From Isoetes taiwanensis (Eukaryota; Streptophyta; Lycopodiopsida; Isoetales; Isoetaceae), in the NCBI GenBank assembly GCA_021234155.1, contig JAJEKV010000056.1, forward strand, positions 7,160,618 to 7,224,617: a stretch of DNA of 64,000 bases. The letters run 5' to 3'. Made by a program: the position numbers and the translations under genes. Positions 1 through 10,989 of the stretch are shown in pieces. The number at the start of each line of letters is the position of its first letter. Positions within the stretch are counted from its first letter, which is position 1. The notes below the pieces were generated by a model, which was given only the letters and a program-made list of their open reading frames with translations, did no database searches and was not told the origin of the DNA.

Positions 1-1640
1 TCCTTCTTTAATGCCATTGGGTGGATAATGACAACTCTGTTGATGAAGTGGCCACGTTCAGTGGTTCAGATTCCTTAACTATCCAGGTTTAAGAATTGCT
101 AAGGGGATCTAACATTGGAATGGAGCTGCCTCTCTCTGTAGTACTCCTGGGAGAAGAAAGGTGCTTTCCCTTATAGTACCCTACAGGTGGAGAAGACGAG
201 GAGATACTCTTTATAGTACAAGTGTTTTGACCCCCCTGAAAATCCTTATTGTTCTGCTTACCCTTAAAGGGTATCTGTTGTACATAACTTTTCAACTTTC
301 TATATATATACACAAGTCCCTTGTTATTTAAGGTCTGTGCAGAATGAAATGTGTATTGTACGAATAAATTTTCCTTAGATTTATTTTTGGTGGGATTGTT
401 CAAGGTTCCGGATCCGGTTATGTTAGTTAGAATGAATATCTACAAATTGCGTTAATATCATATAGGAACAGATCATAATTTAGAGATCTTGGGCACCCTA
501 TAAGAACTTTTCTCTTAGAGATGATCTGATTTTGCCATGAAGATTTCTTTTTTCCGACTCGTTTAAATTTAGTGGACTGAGTTACTAAAGAGACTTATTT
601 TTGGGCCAAATATTTCACTTTGCATGTAATAGTAATGGATGGTTCTGAATGTAAAGAAGATGTCTATAAGGAAGAGTAATTTGATATAATTATCTCGATA
701 CAAAAGGGGGCAAATGTTCAAATTACATATGGATTTCCATAAAATATTATTTAATAGGGTATCTCATGAGATGCCTGCAATTAATACATTGGTACATGAG
801 ATGCCTACATGTTACACTTGAACTTTGAGAAGTATATTTGCAATTCTTGAAATTTTATAATAGTTTGTGATGCTACGAAATAATATTCCAAAACTACACA
901 AAGCTGACCCCTACAAACGTACACATAGAAAAAACTAGGTGTAGTTAAGAAACAGGAAGATTTATATCTATGACTTATAGTAGATAGATTTCCAAAGACA
1001 TAAAAACAATCCAGAAAGATTTGCCTTTGAAACATGTGAAAGGCACTTAGTTGACTAGATGAAGCATTGTGTTCTGCTCGGGAATAAGACTTAGCTTGGT
1101 GAAGTATTATGGAGATTAGTCGAATACCCAATAAAATGTTTTATTACATCGTAGAGTTGGCTAATAGAATCTTTGCTATCAAATATGTATCTTCAACAAA
1201 GATCACAACTACACATTCTCCATGTAACAATGGCCCTTGTAATATTCTTTTGTTTCCTATTTTACTATAAACTCAGGCCTTGCTAAATTTTGAATGCCTC
1301 ATTAGGCATAATTGGATATTTTATTTACTCAAGTATCATAGTGCACTAATTGCATATTTTCTTTTTATACAACCATTAGTGTGTTTGTGTATTTTCATAG
1401 GATTATGTGTAGTATATATGTCAGCAACATCATCGTTAAATAAGAATCATACAGTTTAAGAACCATATTTATAGTATATTATTTTTTATATTGAAGCAAT
1501 CAAATATCCTCCAGCAGAACGAATTAATCTTGCATGGAGATGAACGGAGGTAGACTGATCGCGACGGCAAGAAGTTTTCTAATACATGTCGATTATGAAC
1601 ATTTGCTTGTAAGCCCAGTCGTTTTTCACTTGTAGGTTGC
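1..1640. other. AT-rich intergenic DNA, no gene recognised
   Basis: Only short ORFs without recognisable motifs occur here. Read on the minus strand, 90-400 has a TATATATATA run followed by a short ORF rich in Ser and Pro, which could be the end of an old LTR, but I found no paired repeat or primer-binding site. The stretch ends just before the first B3 exon. Confidence 0.4.
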
Positions 1641-1696
1641 TTTAGTGGATTTTTTTTATCTCTCTGCTATGTACTTCTCATTTTTCTTATTTCCAG

Positions 1697-2106
1697 GAGC
1701 TCCATCATGTTCCTTTGCGCCCAGATTGTTATGTGATAGTTGTAGGACCAAATGGGAAAGAACATCAAGTTTTTGTGGCATCTGCAGGGCCAAAATTGTT
1801 TTTTGGCCAAGGATGGGAAGCTTTCTTGACTGATAATCTTTTCGTAGATGGTGATGTTATTTTTTGTGTGATATCGGAGGATAGCAACAGGATATTTGCA
1901 AAGAAGTGCGATGGCAGCAATCGGACCAAAGCCCTTGGAATTTGGCAGGTAGAGGATGGAAAAGCACGGCAAGAAGTTGTTAATGCTGGACAAAGACATG
2001 TAGCAAAAGAACCAGAAGACTCTGTTAATGTATCAGATGATGAACCGACATTATTAAGAAACCTTTTAAAGTTCCACTGCTCAAACGTATTTATTCATCA
2101 GGATTG
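1697..2106 (+). pseudogene. B3 DNA-binding domain exon (REM-like), part of a broken gene
   Basis: The exon encodes about 136 residues starting ELHHVPLRP. The first 70 residues match the C-terminal half of a plant B3 domain: a VGPNGKEHQVFV strand, then GQGWEAFLTDN and VDGDVIFCVI, which correspond to the GW..F...N.L..GD..VF signature of REM/ARF-type B3 factors. These are nuclear sequence-specific DNA-binding proteins. The tail is acidic and variable, like the linker of multi-B3 REM proteins. The start is set by a TTATTTCCAG acceptor ending at 1696 and the end by a strong GTGAGTAA donor at 2107. An N-terminal half-domain exon was not found upstream. The next exon is separated by a LINE insertion, and B3 sequence resumes near 5735. 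I see one split gene, now probably a pseudogene. A live gene with a LINE-containing intron remains possible. Confidence 0.6.
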
Positions 2107-2180
2107 GTGAGTAAAAATTTCCCCTTTGATTAGTTTTCCTTCCCGAAATTCTTAGCTCTCTATTTTCTGTGTCAGAGATT

Positions 2181-2213
2181 GAAGGAAGGAAGGAAGGAAG
2201 GAAGGAAGGAAGG
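2181..2213. repeat. (GAAG)n microsatellite at the LINE 3' end
   Basis: About eight GAAG/GGAA units sit exactly where the 3' end of the minus-strand LINE should fall. On the LINE strand the tail reads (TTCC)n. Several non-LTR families end in short simple repeats instead of poly(A), so this is likely the element tail and not an independent microsatellite. Confidence 0.6.
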
Positions 2214-2288
2214 TACTTTTATCGTCCACGGAGACCAATCGGTCTATGGGACCCAATACAAAAACGCAGCAAGCGGATTACTGCCGGA

Positions 2289-3311
2289 TTAAAAACCCCG
2301 CCCCAAGGGTTTTCGAGGAAAAACGTGGGCGACAATCAGCCTGGCCGACAAACCGTGGCTAATCATATAAAATGCGTAAACATCCCAATATATACTGTCA
2401 TGCACCACCCCGTAGTGCCTAGTCACGGACAACCAAAGGGGGCAAATGTGACCTCGCGTCCGGTACCTCACGGATGTATGACCCCGTGGCACGTCATCGA
2501 CGGTGTGTTCATCGGCAAAATGCAAGGGCACGTCCGCCGTACTAAGGGGAGTGCGATCGCCCGGATCCGACCGAACACCGGGCAACTCGGAAAGTGTGAG
2601 ACTCATCCTCAATGGCACCCGCTTGATGGCCTTGAGGACAGAGCTCGTCTGGGCGGGGCTCCCAATCCACCGCCTCGCCTCGATCGCGAAGATGGTGGGC
2701 ACTGTGTCGCGAATGGAGGCAATGAGTCCGCGCTTTTCCGGGGGCCGGGAACGCAGGTAGAGCCGTGGGCCCCGGCTAACACGGGGGTTGATGTGCTCCT
2801 TGTAATGGGCCATTTTGACCTGCTCTAGAGCAATGGGGTCCCGAGCTTGCCAAGGAAACAAGCATCTAGGTACTCCCCGCAGTCACCACGATCGGCCGTC
2901 ACGCGCCCACCAGACGACCAGGTGCTCTCCGCGTTCCATCCGGGCGAACCACTGATCTCTCTTACCCCTCCAACAGGCCCTAAGCCGCTGCGGACTCATG
3001 GCCACAGTGTAAGCCAGGTGGGGGAGCCGAGCATCACCCATAGTAACCACTTTCTGAAAATAGACGATGTGTCTATCAAGGGCTGCCCGCTGAAGCGGCA
3101 AGAATCCAGTTTCCTGCAGCAGAATCTGATAGGGGACTGAAGGTTTCACCCCAAGTGCCCGTGCCAAAAATGCCTTCTGCACCTGCTCCAAGTCATTCCA
3201 GGTCGTCAAAGAGACGACCGGGCCCCAAACCTCGACCCCGTACAGAAGGACAGGCTCGACCAGTGCCCGGAACAGATGTGACTGATGGCCCCAATCATAT
3301 AGCTCGCGCAC
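2289..3311 (-). pseudogene. LINE ORF2 C-terminal region, broken
   Basis: The 3311-2883 fragment contains LVEPVLLYGVEVWGP, the thumb/connection block found just after RT in LINE proteins. A second fragment (2861-2289) has HYKEHINP followed by a basic stretch and DTVPTIFAIEARRWIG, which resembles the helix just before the terminal zinc segment. A Cys/His cluster around RGHICPLW suggests a remnant of the CCHC. The function is template or RNA binding by inference from the family. A frame change and stops separate the fragments. Confidence 0.6.
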
Positions 3312-4594
3312 TGATGGCTGTTGTTCTCATGGCATAAAGCTTTCCAGCCTGCTGTCACCCGCAAGCGGATAGACGCCTCCCAGCAGAGCGAGGAGGGGAA
3401 CTCCACCCCTAGGTACTTGTAGGTGGGCGTGACGCCCACAGGCTGTCCCCGATATGTGAGTGCAGGAGGCATGGGGTGACGTGAAGAGGATATGAGAACC
3501 ACCCTGGTCTTGGCCAGATTGACGCCATGTTCAGAGCGACAAAATGTGTCTAGGGCATCCAGTGAGACCGCATAGCTTCGGGGTGTGGGCCAAAGAAGCC
3601 AACATCGTCCGCATAGATGAGCTGGCGGATGACCTGGTGCAAAAGTTGTATGCCATCCCCCCCATGCTCAGTAAGCCAGGGCTCTAACTGATCAATGTAG
3701 AGGCCAAAAAGTGTTGGCGAGAGGGGGCAACCCTGCCGGACCCCGATACTACTGGTAAATGCTTGGCCCGGCCGGGCGCATCCCGCCGAAACAACTCTCA
3801 TACAACTCAGTATATGGCATTACGCATTGCAGCAGGAGCCCCGCTTGACGCAGCTCAGCCTACGCCTTTTCCCCGGGGACCGATCAAAAGCCTTTGCGAA
3901 GTCCACAAAGCAAAGAATACAAGTCCAAACCGATGATTCCGGCCGTCTTCAATCGCCCGCAGCCAGTAAAGATATGGTCAATCGTTGAGTGGCGGGTCGA
4001 AAGCCCGCCTTTGTGTGAGGGCTCACACATCCGCCCGCCCTCGCCAGGTCAATCGCCGCTTCGAGAATGCCGACCAACAGTTTGGCAAATATCTTGAATC
4101 CCGACCATGATCGTCCGGGTAATTGGTCGACGGTGTGGGTCGCCTCGCCTTTGAATGGGAACAACCCTCGCTTGGGTCCATTGTCGGGGAAACCCTCCCC
4201 GCAATGCTCGCTGAAAGGGGTAGTGAGGACCGCACAAGCGGCTGCCCCGCCCACTTGAGTAACTTCCTACACGATACCATCGAGGTCACCGCCTTCCCAT
4301 TAGCTAGCCCGCTCGCGGCCCTCCTCAACATCCTCGCCCACGAGAACCAATGGGGGCCATCCGTGGGGGTATGGGCGACGCTGCCCCCTCGGGCGGGTCA
4401 TAGAGCCGCCGCAAGTACCGCTCCCACCGCCTCGGTGTGATGTCCCCCCGTAGGGTCGGGCTGGCCTTCGAAGCACTCAAGGCGCAAAAGGTTCGAGGAT
4501 GAGTGTCCAAAGAGTCAACATCTCCCCGATGCTTGGCAAGGTACCGCCTTTGTGTCCTTCGATGATGGGCGCAGATCGCGGTGGTGGCCTGCAA
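3206..4594 (-). pseudogene. LINE reverse transcriptase domain, broken
   Basis: Successive minus-strand fragments show the expected order. The pre-RT linker holds DSLDTHPRTF and ITPRRWERYLRRLYDPPEG (4594-4325). Fingers motifs lie around 4250-4000. Then come GVRQGCPLSPTLFGLYIDQL and the catalytic IRQLIYADDVGFF (3801-3550). A thumb segment with YKYLGVEFP follows at about 3420. YADD is intact, but neighbouring fragments are separated by frameshifts. The same linker and YADD context recur in the LINE at 41.2-43.5 kb, so the two belong to one family. Confidence 0.8.
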
Positions 4595-4799
4595 GCCGGT
4601 ACTGATCCGTATCGTGACGGAGCTGCCGCTATGCTTTTTACAGTCCGCATCAAACCATCGGGTTACGCTGGAATGTTGCTGACCCCGAAAGGGCGACGCT
4701 GGGGTCTCAAAGCACTGGCCCGCCGTGATCCCGTAATAGCGGTCACCGGTCTGTCTGCCGCTCTAGTGTGGAGGTCTGCAGAATTACCGGGAGGGCGTC

Positions 4800-5735
4800 C
4801 ATGAGCATCTTGGCGTAGTCCTCTGCCTGCTCATAATCGAAGTCTCAACCGAGGACGGCGAGGGGCCGGCATAGTGGGGGTTCCGGCGGCTCGCCAAACC
4901 AGTCCAAATAAAGTGGGAGGTGATCCGAAATCGACCTCCTCATCCCCGACCGCCCTCGCCCACCCGAAAACGACCGATGAGATGCATATCTTGCGCAACT
5001 ACAAGCACATAGTCCACCACACTAGACCCTCCCCACGATTGTCCCTGCCTCGCATGTGCACTTGCGAGAATCGGACCGTGAAAGGCCATTGCAAATTATC
5101 AAGTCAAAATGCCACATAGCAGAGCAACCGTCACCAAAGCGAAAGTGACCTCGGCCGTCATCCGACCAGCGGGCCGGGCTACTTCTGCGGGCGAAGGCCG
5201 CGCAGACATCGTCGGCCGAGGGGGGTCAAGTCGCATGGGCTGCTCTACTCTGTCCGTGCATTGAAATCTCCAAGAAGGACGACCCTACCCAACCGCTGAT
5301 GCCGCCAGATGTCATCATATAGATCGACATACGGGTCCATCCTATCCGCGACGGGGTGGCTGCGATAGAAGGTGCTTTGTCTGCGTGGGGAAATAACAGC
5401 GCCGTAAAAAGAGGGTTGCCACCGGTATTATGCACACGAACCCGGCACCGGTTGTGTCAATGTTCCGTCTTCGGAGGGTAACCGAATGTGCCAAGGTTGT
5501 CCGGTAGTAGCAAGCCACTCCCCATGACCCCGCTTGTCCCGTCATGTGTATTGAAGACCGAGAAATGTTGGTAACCCGGCAAATCGGTAGCTTTGTGGCT
5601 CAAAGATGCTCCCATGTCTCCATGAGGAAGATGAGATCCATACCGGCATGAGGAAGATCGTTGGCGAATGCCTCCAAGGGGTTCTCCGCAATCCTTGTTC
5701 ATGGACCGGATGGTATTGACACTAATTTGAAAGCA
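4800..5735 (-). pseudogene. LINE endonuclease (EEP/APE-like) domain, broken
   Basis: Minus-strand frames give ISVNTIRSMN at the start, then DLIFLMETWEHL, which fits the (Q/M)ETW active-site segment of LINE AP endonucleases. Next comes LPGYQHFSVFNTHDGTSG, the following conserved block. In the retrotransposon the domain nicks target DNA to prime reverse transcription. The three pieces lie in different frames and at least one stop follows the ETW motif, so no functional enzyme can be made. Downstream parts (5430-4800) are still more decayed and were placed by position between the ETW block and the RT linker. Confidence 0.6.
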
Positions 5736-5846
5736 AAACCACGATATTGTTTGAGTCATAATTGGGACCCGCTAGTCACCCACTATTCTCTTAAAGTTGG
5801 TGATATATTGGAATTCCAAGTCGAGGGCGAGCTGAATGGACAATGA
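5735..5846 (+). pseudogene. Second B3-domain fragment downstream of the LINE
   Basis: The ORF end reads KAKPRYCLSHNWDPLVTHYS and then LKVGDILEFQVEG before TGA at 5844-5846. This matches the C-terminal half of a B3 domain (R..LS.GW..F...H.LKVGD.L.F). It is on the same strand as the 1697-2106 exon, and the LINE fills the gap. It could be the second B3 domain of a tandem-B3 REM protein or a downstream exon of the same gene. A B3-like GPDG lies at about 5706-5717, antisense to the endonuclease reading, so the exact junction between host and LINE DNA is unresolved. Confidence is limited by the short length. Confidence 0.45.
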
Positions 5847-5849
5847 ACA

Positions 5850-7475
5850 TCTATCGTGGTGGAGCACAAAGATGACCGTAAGAAGTTCTCAATATGTAAT
5901 TTTATATAACGTATATTTTTTTGTCTCCATTGAATTTTCCATTTACAACTATTAGCATGACTATATACTAACTGTTCATACTTTGTAATCACAGGAACTA
6001 ATATATTTTACTACTTATCTTTTTGAAGAAGAGTCTAATTTTCTGTATACCTGCATAATTTTTGATGCAAGTTATTTTGGAAATCAATAAAATTATTCAA
6101 CTGTTGGTGGTCAAAATTTACAACACATAAAATAGCATAAGCAATCTAAGGTCGAATTTTACTACTGTGTAGGAAACAGAAAGTAGTCTGTGGAGTTTGT
6201 CTTCCATGAACTTTGTATGGTGTGCTTCAACAGTCTTCCCAATTTGGTTTTTGCCAAAGTGCAGTTTGTTATATAGGTATTCAAATATAGAAGAAGAAGA
6301 AAGGAACACAACCTTCACAAGCATATTGTATTTCATGTAAAGCAAGACAAATTCTACAGGCATATTGTGGTTGCTTGGGTCATTTCTATCATGAGTTCCT
6401 ATCTCTGTTACATCATTGTCAGAAACACTTTTACGCCATCGCTTTTATTCCATTTTCTTGTGAGAAGTGCCATCTGCAGATCCTTTTTCTTTTGTTTGAA
6501 TGTGAGAAATCATATCACCCCCTTCTGATTCATTCTTAGGAATGATGTGTTCCTGGATTTTAACATTGGTTTTTAGCAGCATGTGACTGATAGAATGGCA
6601 TCTATTTTCCAGATGCCATATGTATTGTATGTGACTTTCTTTGGTGCTGCTTTTTTTTTATGAAGTAGTTAAGGAACAATTCATTGTTCATCTACCTTTG
6701 TGTAGTCCACAAGTGCAATGGTGTTGTTGTCACTGACATTTGCATGCTGCCCGCCTCTGTATTTCTTGCTTTAAGGTTGTAGATGTTAAAGTGTACAGCT
6801 ATAATTTTGGAATACTCTTTTTTGTTGAAGGTAAGAATATGGCAGTATATAGTTCTTGATGAGACTCAAGTAGTGAATAGTGCATCCGTGAAAGAAGGAT
6901 GTCTATAACATTGTTGCAGGAGCGTTAAGAAATGGCTGCCTGTTGCTTTCTTCTATGCTTAAACAATCATTGTTGACTGCAAAAAAGATCAATCTATTTA
7001 TAGTATTTTTTCAAAATACAAAAGATGAAGATTTCCCACAAAAGAGGAGCACATGTCTGTTGTTAAGAAACTAGCTAGAGACGATCCTATATAACCTTTA
7101 AATACTACAACTTATCATAAGTACACTTAGAATTGCCTGTGGTCTCATAACAGTAAGTTTTAGCTTTCATTGACAGAACCATCATTTAAGATGATCCATT
7201 GGCTGCAGCTACTACCTCAGATTCATTATCGTTGCAATACAAAATTTGATGTTGATGGTACAGCTGTTGCTTGTGCTGGCGTCCTTCCTTGTCCTAGGTA
7301 CTGCATAATCATCCAATATCAGTTTACATACAATTTGTAGGCAGCATAATGAGATTCTGATGCTTACTTCAATTTGATTTCGTGGCTTGAACAATAGTAC
7401 TTTAATTCTTCCATGTGTCCACCCTGCAATTGGGTTGAACAATGCAGTTGGGCCAAAGGATCCATAGGGAAGATA
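5850..7475. other. AT-rich DNA without recognisable gene
   Basis: Only short frames without family motifs are present. A minus-strand frame at 7442-7212 (starting at FNPIAGWTHGR) directly follows the exon-like ORF at 7476-7751 and might be its continuation after a frameshift, but I cannot name it. Confidence 0.35.
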
Positions 7476-7751
7476 TCAGTGAAGCATTGAGTGAATTGTA
7501 CTCCCAGGCTGGTCTGTGTGCACGTCTTCTAGCAAACTGAACATAAAATCTGGGAAATATCGTTCAATTCCTAGTGCACGGAAAATTACTCCTGCCTTTC
7601 CTTCAATCCATCCACATTTTATGTGTTTTACTTCTTCATCAGGACGATCTCGTACTGCAATGCATAAGAACTTGTTAGTATTAGTTGTTCTGGCCACTAC
7701 ATCAGCTGAGAGTGGAATGCCCATCCCTGATCCGACACTGTTCAAAGTTAT
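7476..7751 (-). CDS. Unidentified exon-like ORF
   Basis: On the minus strand a pyrimidine-rich TTTTTTGCAG acceptor (ending at 7752) opens a 91-codon frame starting ITLNSVGSGMGIPLSADVVA. It continues through NTNKFLCIAVRDRPDEEV, IKCGWIEGKAGVIFRALGIE and RYFPDFMFSLLEDVHTDQPG before a stop. The residue mix is balanced and no low-complexity sequence is present, which looks like real coding sequence and not chance. I do not recognise the family. It is probably the last exon of a gene whose upstream exons would lie at higher coordinates, but none was found in 7760-9980. It may be a relic. Confidence 0.35.
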   Translation of the reverse strand: MTLNSVGSGMGIPLSADVVARTTNTNKFLCIAVRDRPDEEVKHIKCGWIEGKAGVIFRALGIERYFPDFMFSLLEDVHTDQPGSTIHSMLH

Positions 7752-7759
7752 CTGCAAAA

Positions 7760-9990
7760 AAGCATGGATTAGCTTGCAGATGTTAAAAGTGCATCTTTCC
7801 TAATTCTCTAATCCATAAACGACTTCACTTTCTATTGTGTAATTTGAGAATTTTCTTTGCAAATAACCTTGGAACAATTGAGCAAGAACAGTAAACGAAG
7901 AAGTCGAACACAGATCAGACGTGCATGCATGTAATGATGCATCCCATTGGTATTTATAGCATCAGGAAATTCTATAAGCTGTCTATCATAAATGCGAAAA
8001 GCTACTTTAGCTGGAATTTAAGCGATGATTTGAAGCAGAATGGATACCGTAATTGTATCCGATCTTCCTTTTAATTTCAGCACGCAATTCATAATTTATG
8101 AATTTAATTGTATATGTCAGCATGTAAAGGCATATTCAGTTTTTATATTAGTCTCAAAATATTAGTGGTGTACAATTTGTCAATGGTAACAAAGTGTTTG
8201 AAGAAGCAAAATATTGCCATTATTGGTTGTAACATTAGAAGCTTAATGTTGCATGCATATGGACTCTATATGCCAAGGTGCAACATCAATGATATTTTCT
8301 TATGCTCATCTCACTTAGCAAAGTCTTGTGTTTTTAATAAACAGTCGCTACCCCCTTGTAGATGCCACTCTCCCATCATATACGATAGAATAGAGAGCAA
8401 CCCCTTTCCAGAAGTTACGGGGCTATTTTGCCCTGCCCGATCAGTTCTGTAGTTCATTCCCTGTAACGTCTAGGATATCCTACTTAAGAATCTTCCCATA
8501 TGTCATTGTAAGATTAATTGGGCAAGGTTGCATTCAATACACACTTATATGCACCTTACAAACCTTGCATGCAATGTCTAGGATGATCCTTATTCCACTA
8601 ACATATTTGAGTTCAAATATTAAATCATAAAGAAACATAGAAGGAAAAGCAAGATAAGATTGAAAGAAAAGACTAGGGGGAACGATAATACTTCTTATGT
8701 CTAAGTAGTGAAATTATTTTATAGACCTCAGCATTGTTGTTTTGCAAACCTTATCATAGAAGGTTATCATCATAAACAGAGACGTAATCATGTTTGTCTT
8801 GAAAACCTTACTCTAAAAGATTATGACCATAGATGTGGGGAAAATTGTGGATTGAATGGGAAGGAACCATGGGTAGTTGCACACGTATGATTGACTATTT
8901 CAACCTAATTCTGATTGGCATACAAAGAAATGATAGCAAGATCGCTACTATGGGCATATCCTGCCTATGGGTCATTATTTAATTTACCACTACATTATTA
9001 TGATAGTTTCATAATTGAATCTAAGCATATATCACTATTAGAAAGCATAAGAAACACATGAAATACTCGCACGAACTTACGAGACAATGTTTTTCTACTA
9101 TGGTTCTTCTCAAAATTTATTTTGTTTTAATAATTTGGCCTAGATATCTTCACCGGTTTTTTAAATTCCCAGAAATTTTCTCCGAGAGTGATAGAACGCA
9201 CTGTTTTGAGACCAAAAGGCAGCAATGGATATCTTGTGATAATCAAAGGTCGTCATATAGCTTTTCTTCCCCGAGCTCTACAAGATGAGTAAAACACTAA
9301 AAAACGACATCCTACATTTTTCATATGAACCTAATGGACCGGAAATCCATGTCGAGGACCTTCTTGCCTTGTGATCGTTCTCTCTCAGTCGACTTCTGTC
9401 AAATAGGCATGTCTGTGAAGATGCGAATTCTCTAATGTAAATTCCCTAATATTCCCTTACGATTCTCATCAACGTAGGCGAAAAAAAGTTCCTTAGATGT
9501 TATATAAGGAATCTGATGAAACCTTTTCATAATTAGATTTATTGCATCTTGGCTCTAAATGAAATATCCTCGACCCTAATAACTAGGTTTGTTCTTAGGC
9601 CTCCGATGTGAAATGTAGGTTTAATAGATGAGAAATTGAAGCACATCTTAATTACATCCATTTGGGACATCTGAGAGGTAAAACGGAGACATAAATCCGT
9701 CTATATAGTTTGTGCCCTCAAGAAATATTCTGCTTTTGCATTGTGGATAGACAATCTCAAACGTGTCTTCTAAATCTTTTAAAGCAATCCTAAGGCATTA
9801 TGGAATATGAAAGTATACAACGCAAGATCTCTGGGTTTTAATTCACCTTATACCATCTTAGCTCTTCAAATTAGGTAATGCGATCTATTATTTCAAAGGA
9901 TGCTATTTAATAGGAAAACGAAGTTGAAGTCCAATTCAAGAACTAACTACAAAGAAGTCTTGAAGAATTTAATAATTAAGAAATTAATTA
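7760..9990. other. AT-rich DNA, no gene recognised
   Basis: Short ORFs on both strands have no motifs. The composition is typical of decayed intergenic DNA, and no terminal repeats were seen. Confidence 0.4.
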
Positions 9991-9996
9991 TGTTAT

Positions 9997-10230
9997 TCAA
10001 ATTTTTTCTTCCTCATCTTGCCTCTCTTTCTTGTCCATGACCTTTGTTACCCAGTCGATGATCCTTTTGTCCATCATAACCTATTCCTGCACCACTTGGA
10101 CATTCTCATGCGAAGTGTCTACTTTCTCAACATATAAAACAACCTGAAGCACTCGAGGCAGTCGAATTCCTAGTAATTGCATATTCCCGTGCAAATTGTC
10201 CACTTCCTCCAAATTTGAACCATCCCGAAA
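9997..10230 (-). pseudogene. Coding relic with coiled-coil character
   Basis: A minus-strand frame of about 78 codons, interrupted by one stop, reads NLEEVDNLHGNMQLLG, LPRVLQVVLYVEKVDTSHEN and VMMDKRIIDWVTKVMDKKER. It is rich in Glu, Lys, Asp and Val with spaced hydrophobic residues, which suggests a helical segment. A second frame just upstream (about 10330-10240) reads VEEIVRALERSNVDLKEEEA. The family is not recognised. A retroelement Gag remnant or a low-copy hypothetical protein is possible. Confidence 0.25.
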
Positions 10231-10671
10231 TCACCCCGATCATGTTGTACATTTGCTTCCTCTTCCTTCAAATCTACATTACTCCTTTCTAGAGCCCTCA
10301 CTATTTCCTCCACTATATATGGATACCTATTTAGCATTTCCATTTGGTGTTATTTTCAAATCATGAATGCCAACCAATGTTCTATTGTTATGTATGTTGA
10401 TCGATGTGTTATTGTCGCCGGTGATCATCATGTTCTGCAACAATTGGGTTTCCTTGTGCTAAATATATTGGCCGTTTAACATATTGTTTTTGTCAAACAT
10501 TGAAGTTGTTAATTAGTGTATAAGTCCTCGTTGTAACATAAACGTTTAGTACTTGGCGAATGTGGCTTTGGAAGTTTATGCCAAGCTAACTCACTTGATA
10601 CCCCATAATTGAAGACTTACTTTCGAAACATTTGGTCGTCATCTTCCAAAGGTTTCCAGGGAGGAAGTAAG

Positions 10672-10887
10672 TAACCCCCCGTTTGAATATGCACCCAAAC
10701 CGAAGGGGGTTTAAGGGGGATTTTAATTTAAATGTGTCAAATGCAATGGTTTGTGTTAATAATGTTAGTTGTGTGTTAACTAAAAATTTTTTTGGCCCCT
10801 TCGGGGCCTTAAGGATGGTGTAGATATAGACAATTTAAGTAATTGCAATGACCTTACTAGAAATAAAGGGCATGTTTCTGCCATCAC
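10672..10887 (+). repeat. 216-bp dispersed repeat, copy 1
   Basis: It starts TAACCCCCCGTTTGAATATG and ends TTTCTGCCATCAC. It contains the perfect hairpin GGCCCCTTCGGGGCC, and the flanking DNA is unrelated. A near-identical copy in the same orientation is at 31460-31683. There is no obvious TG..CA end, poly(A) tail or clear target duplication, so the class is open: short non-autonomous element, SINE or solo-LTR fragment. Confidence 0.75.
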
Positions 10888-10989
10888 CAAACACAAACAA
10901 CAACTATGGCCACCGCCAAAGCACATGAAATCAAAACTCTAGAACCAATGTACCAACAAACTACAGAGAATACCTAATGACAAGATGCT

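Larger units (their letters stand above)
2181..5740 (-). mobile_element. Non-LTR retrotransposon (LINE, APE-type), decayed, minus strand
   Basis: Reading 5' to 3' on the minus strand, the order is: apurinic endonuclease (about 5740-4800), a linker, reverse transcriptase (about 4600-3400), a C-terminal region with a cysteine/histidine segment, a short 3' UTR and a TTCC tail. The reading frame is broken many times by stops and frameshifts, so this is a dead copy, though almost full length. It is GC-rich compared with its AT-rich surroundings. It lies between two B3-domain segments of the opposite strand. A related copy on the plus strand is at 41.2-43.5 kb. The 5' junction is approximate because B3 and endonuclease readings meet near 5735. 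I saw no clear target-site duplication. Confidence 0.8.

Noticed and set aside
2169-5119. Several plus-strand ORFs of 60-219 codons
   Set aside because: They are antisense to the LINE endonuclease/RT/C-terminal regions and GC-rich only because the LINE is.
10795-10815. GGCCCCTTCGGGGCC hairpin as a transcription terminator
   Set aside because: The genome is a plant nucleus, the hairpin belongs to a dispersed repeat, and no gene ends there.
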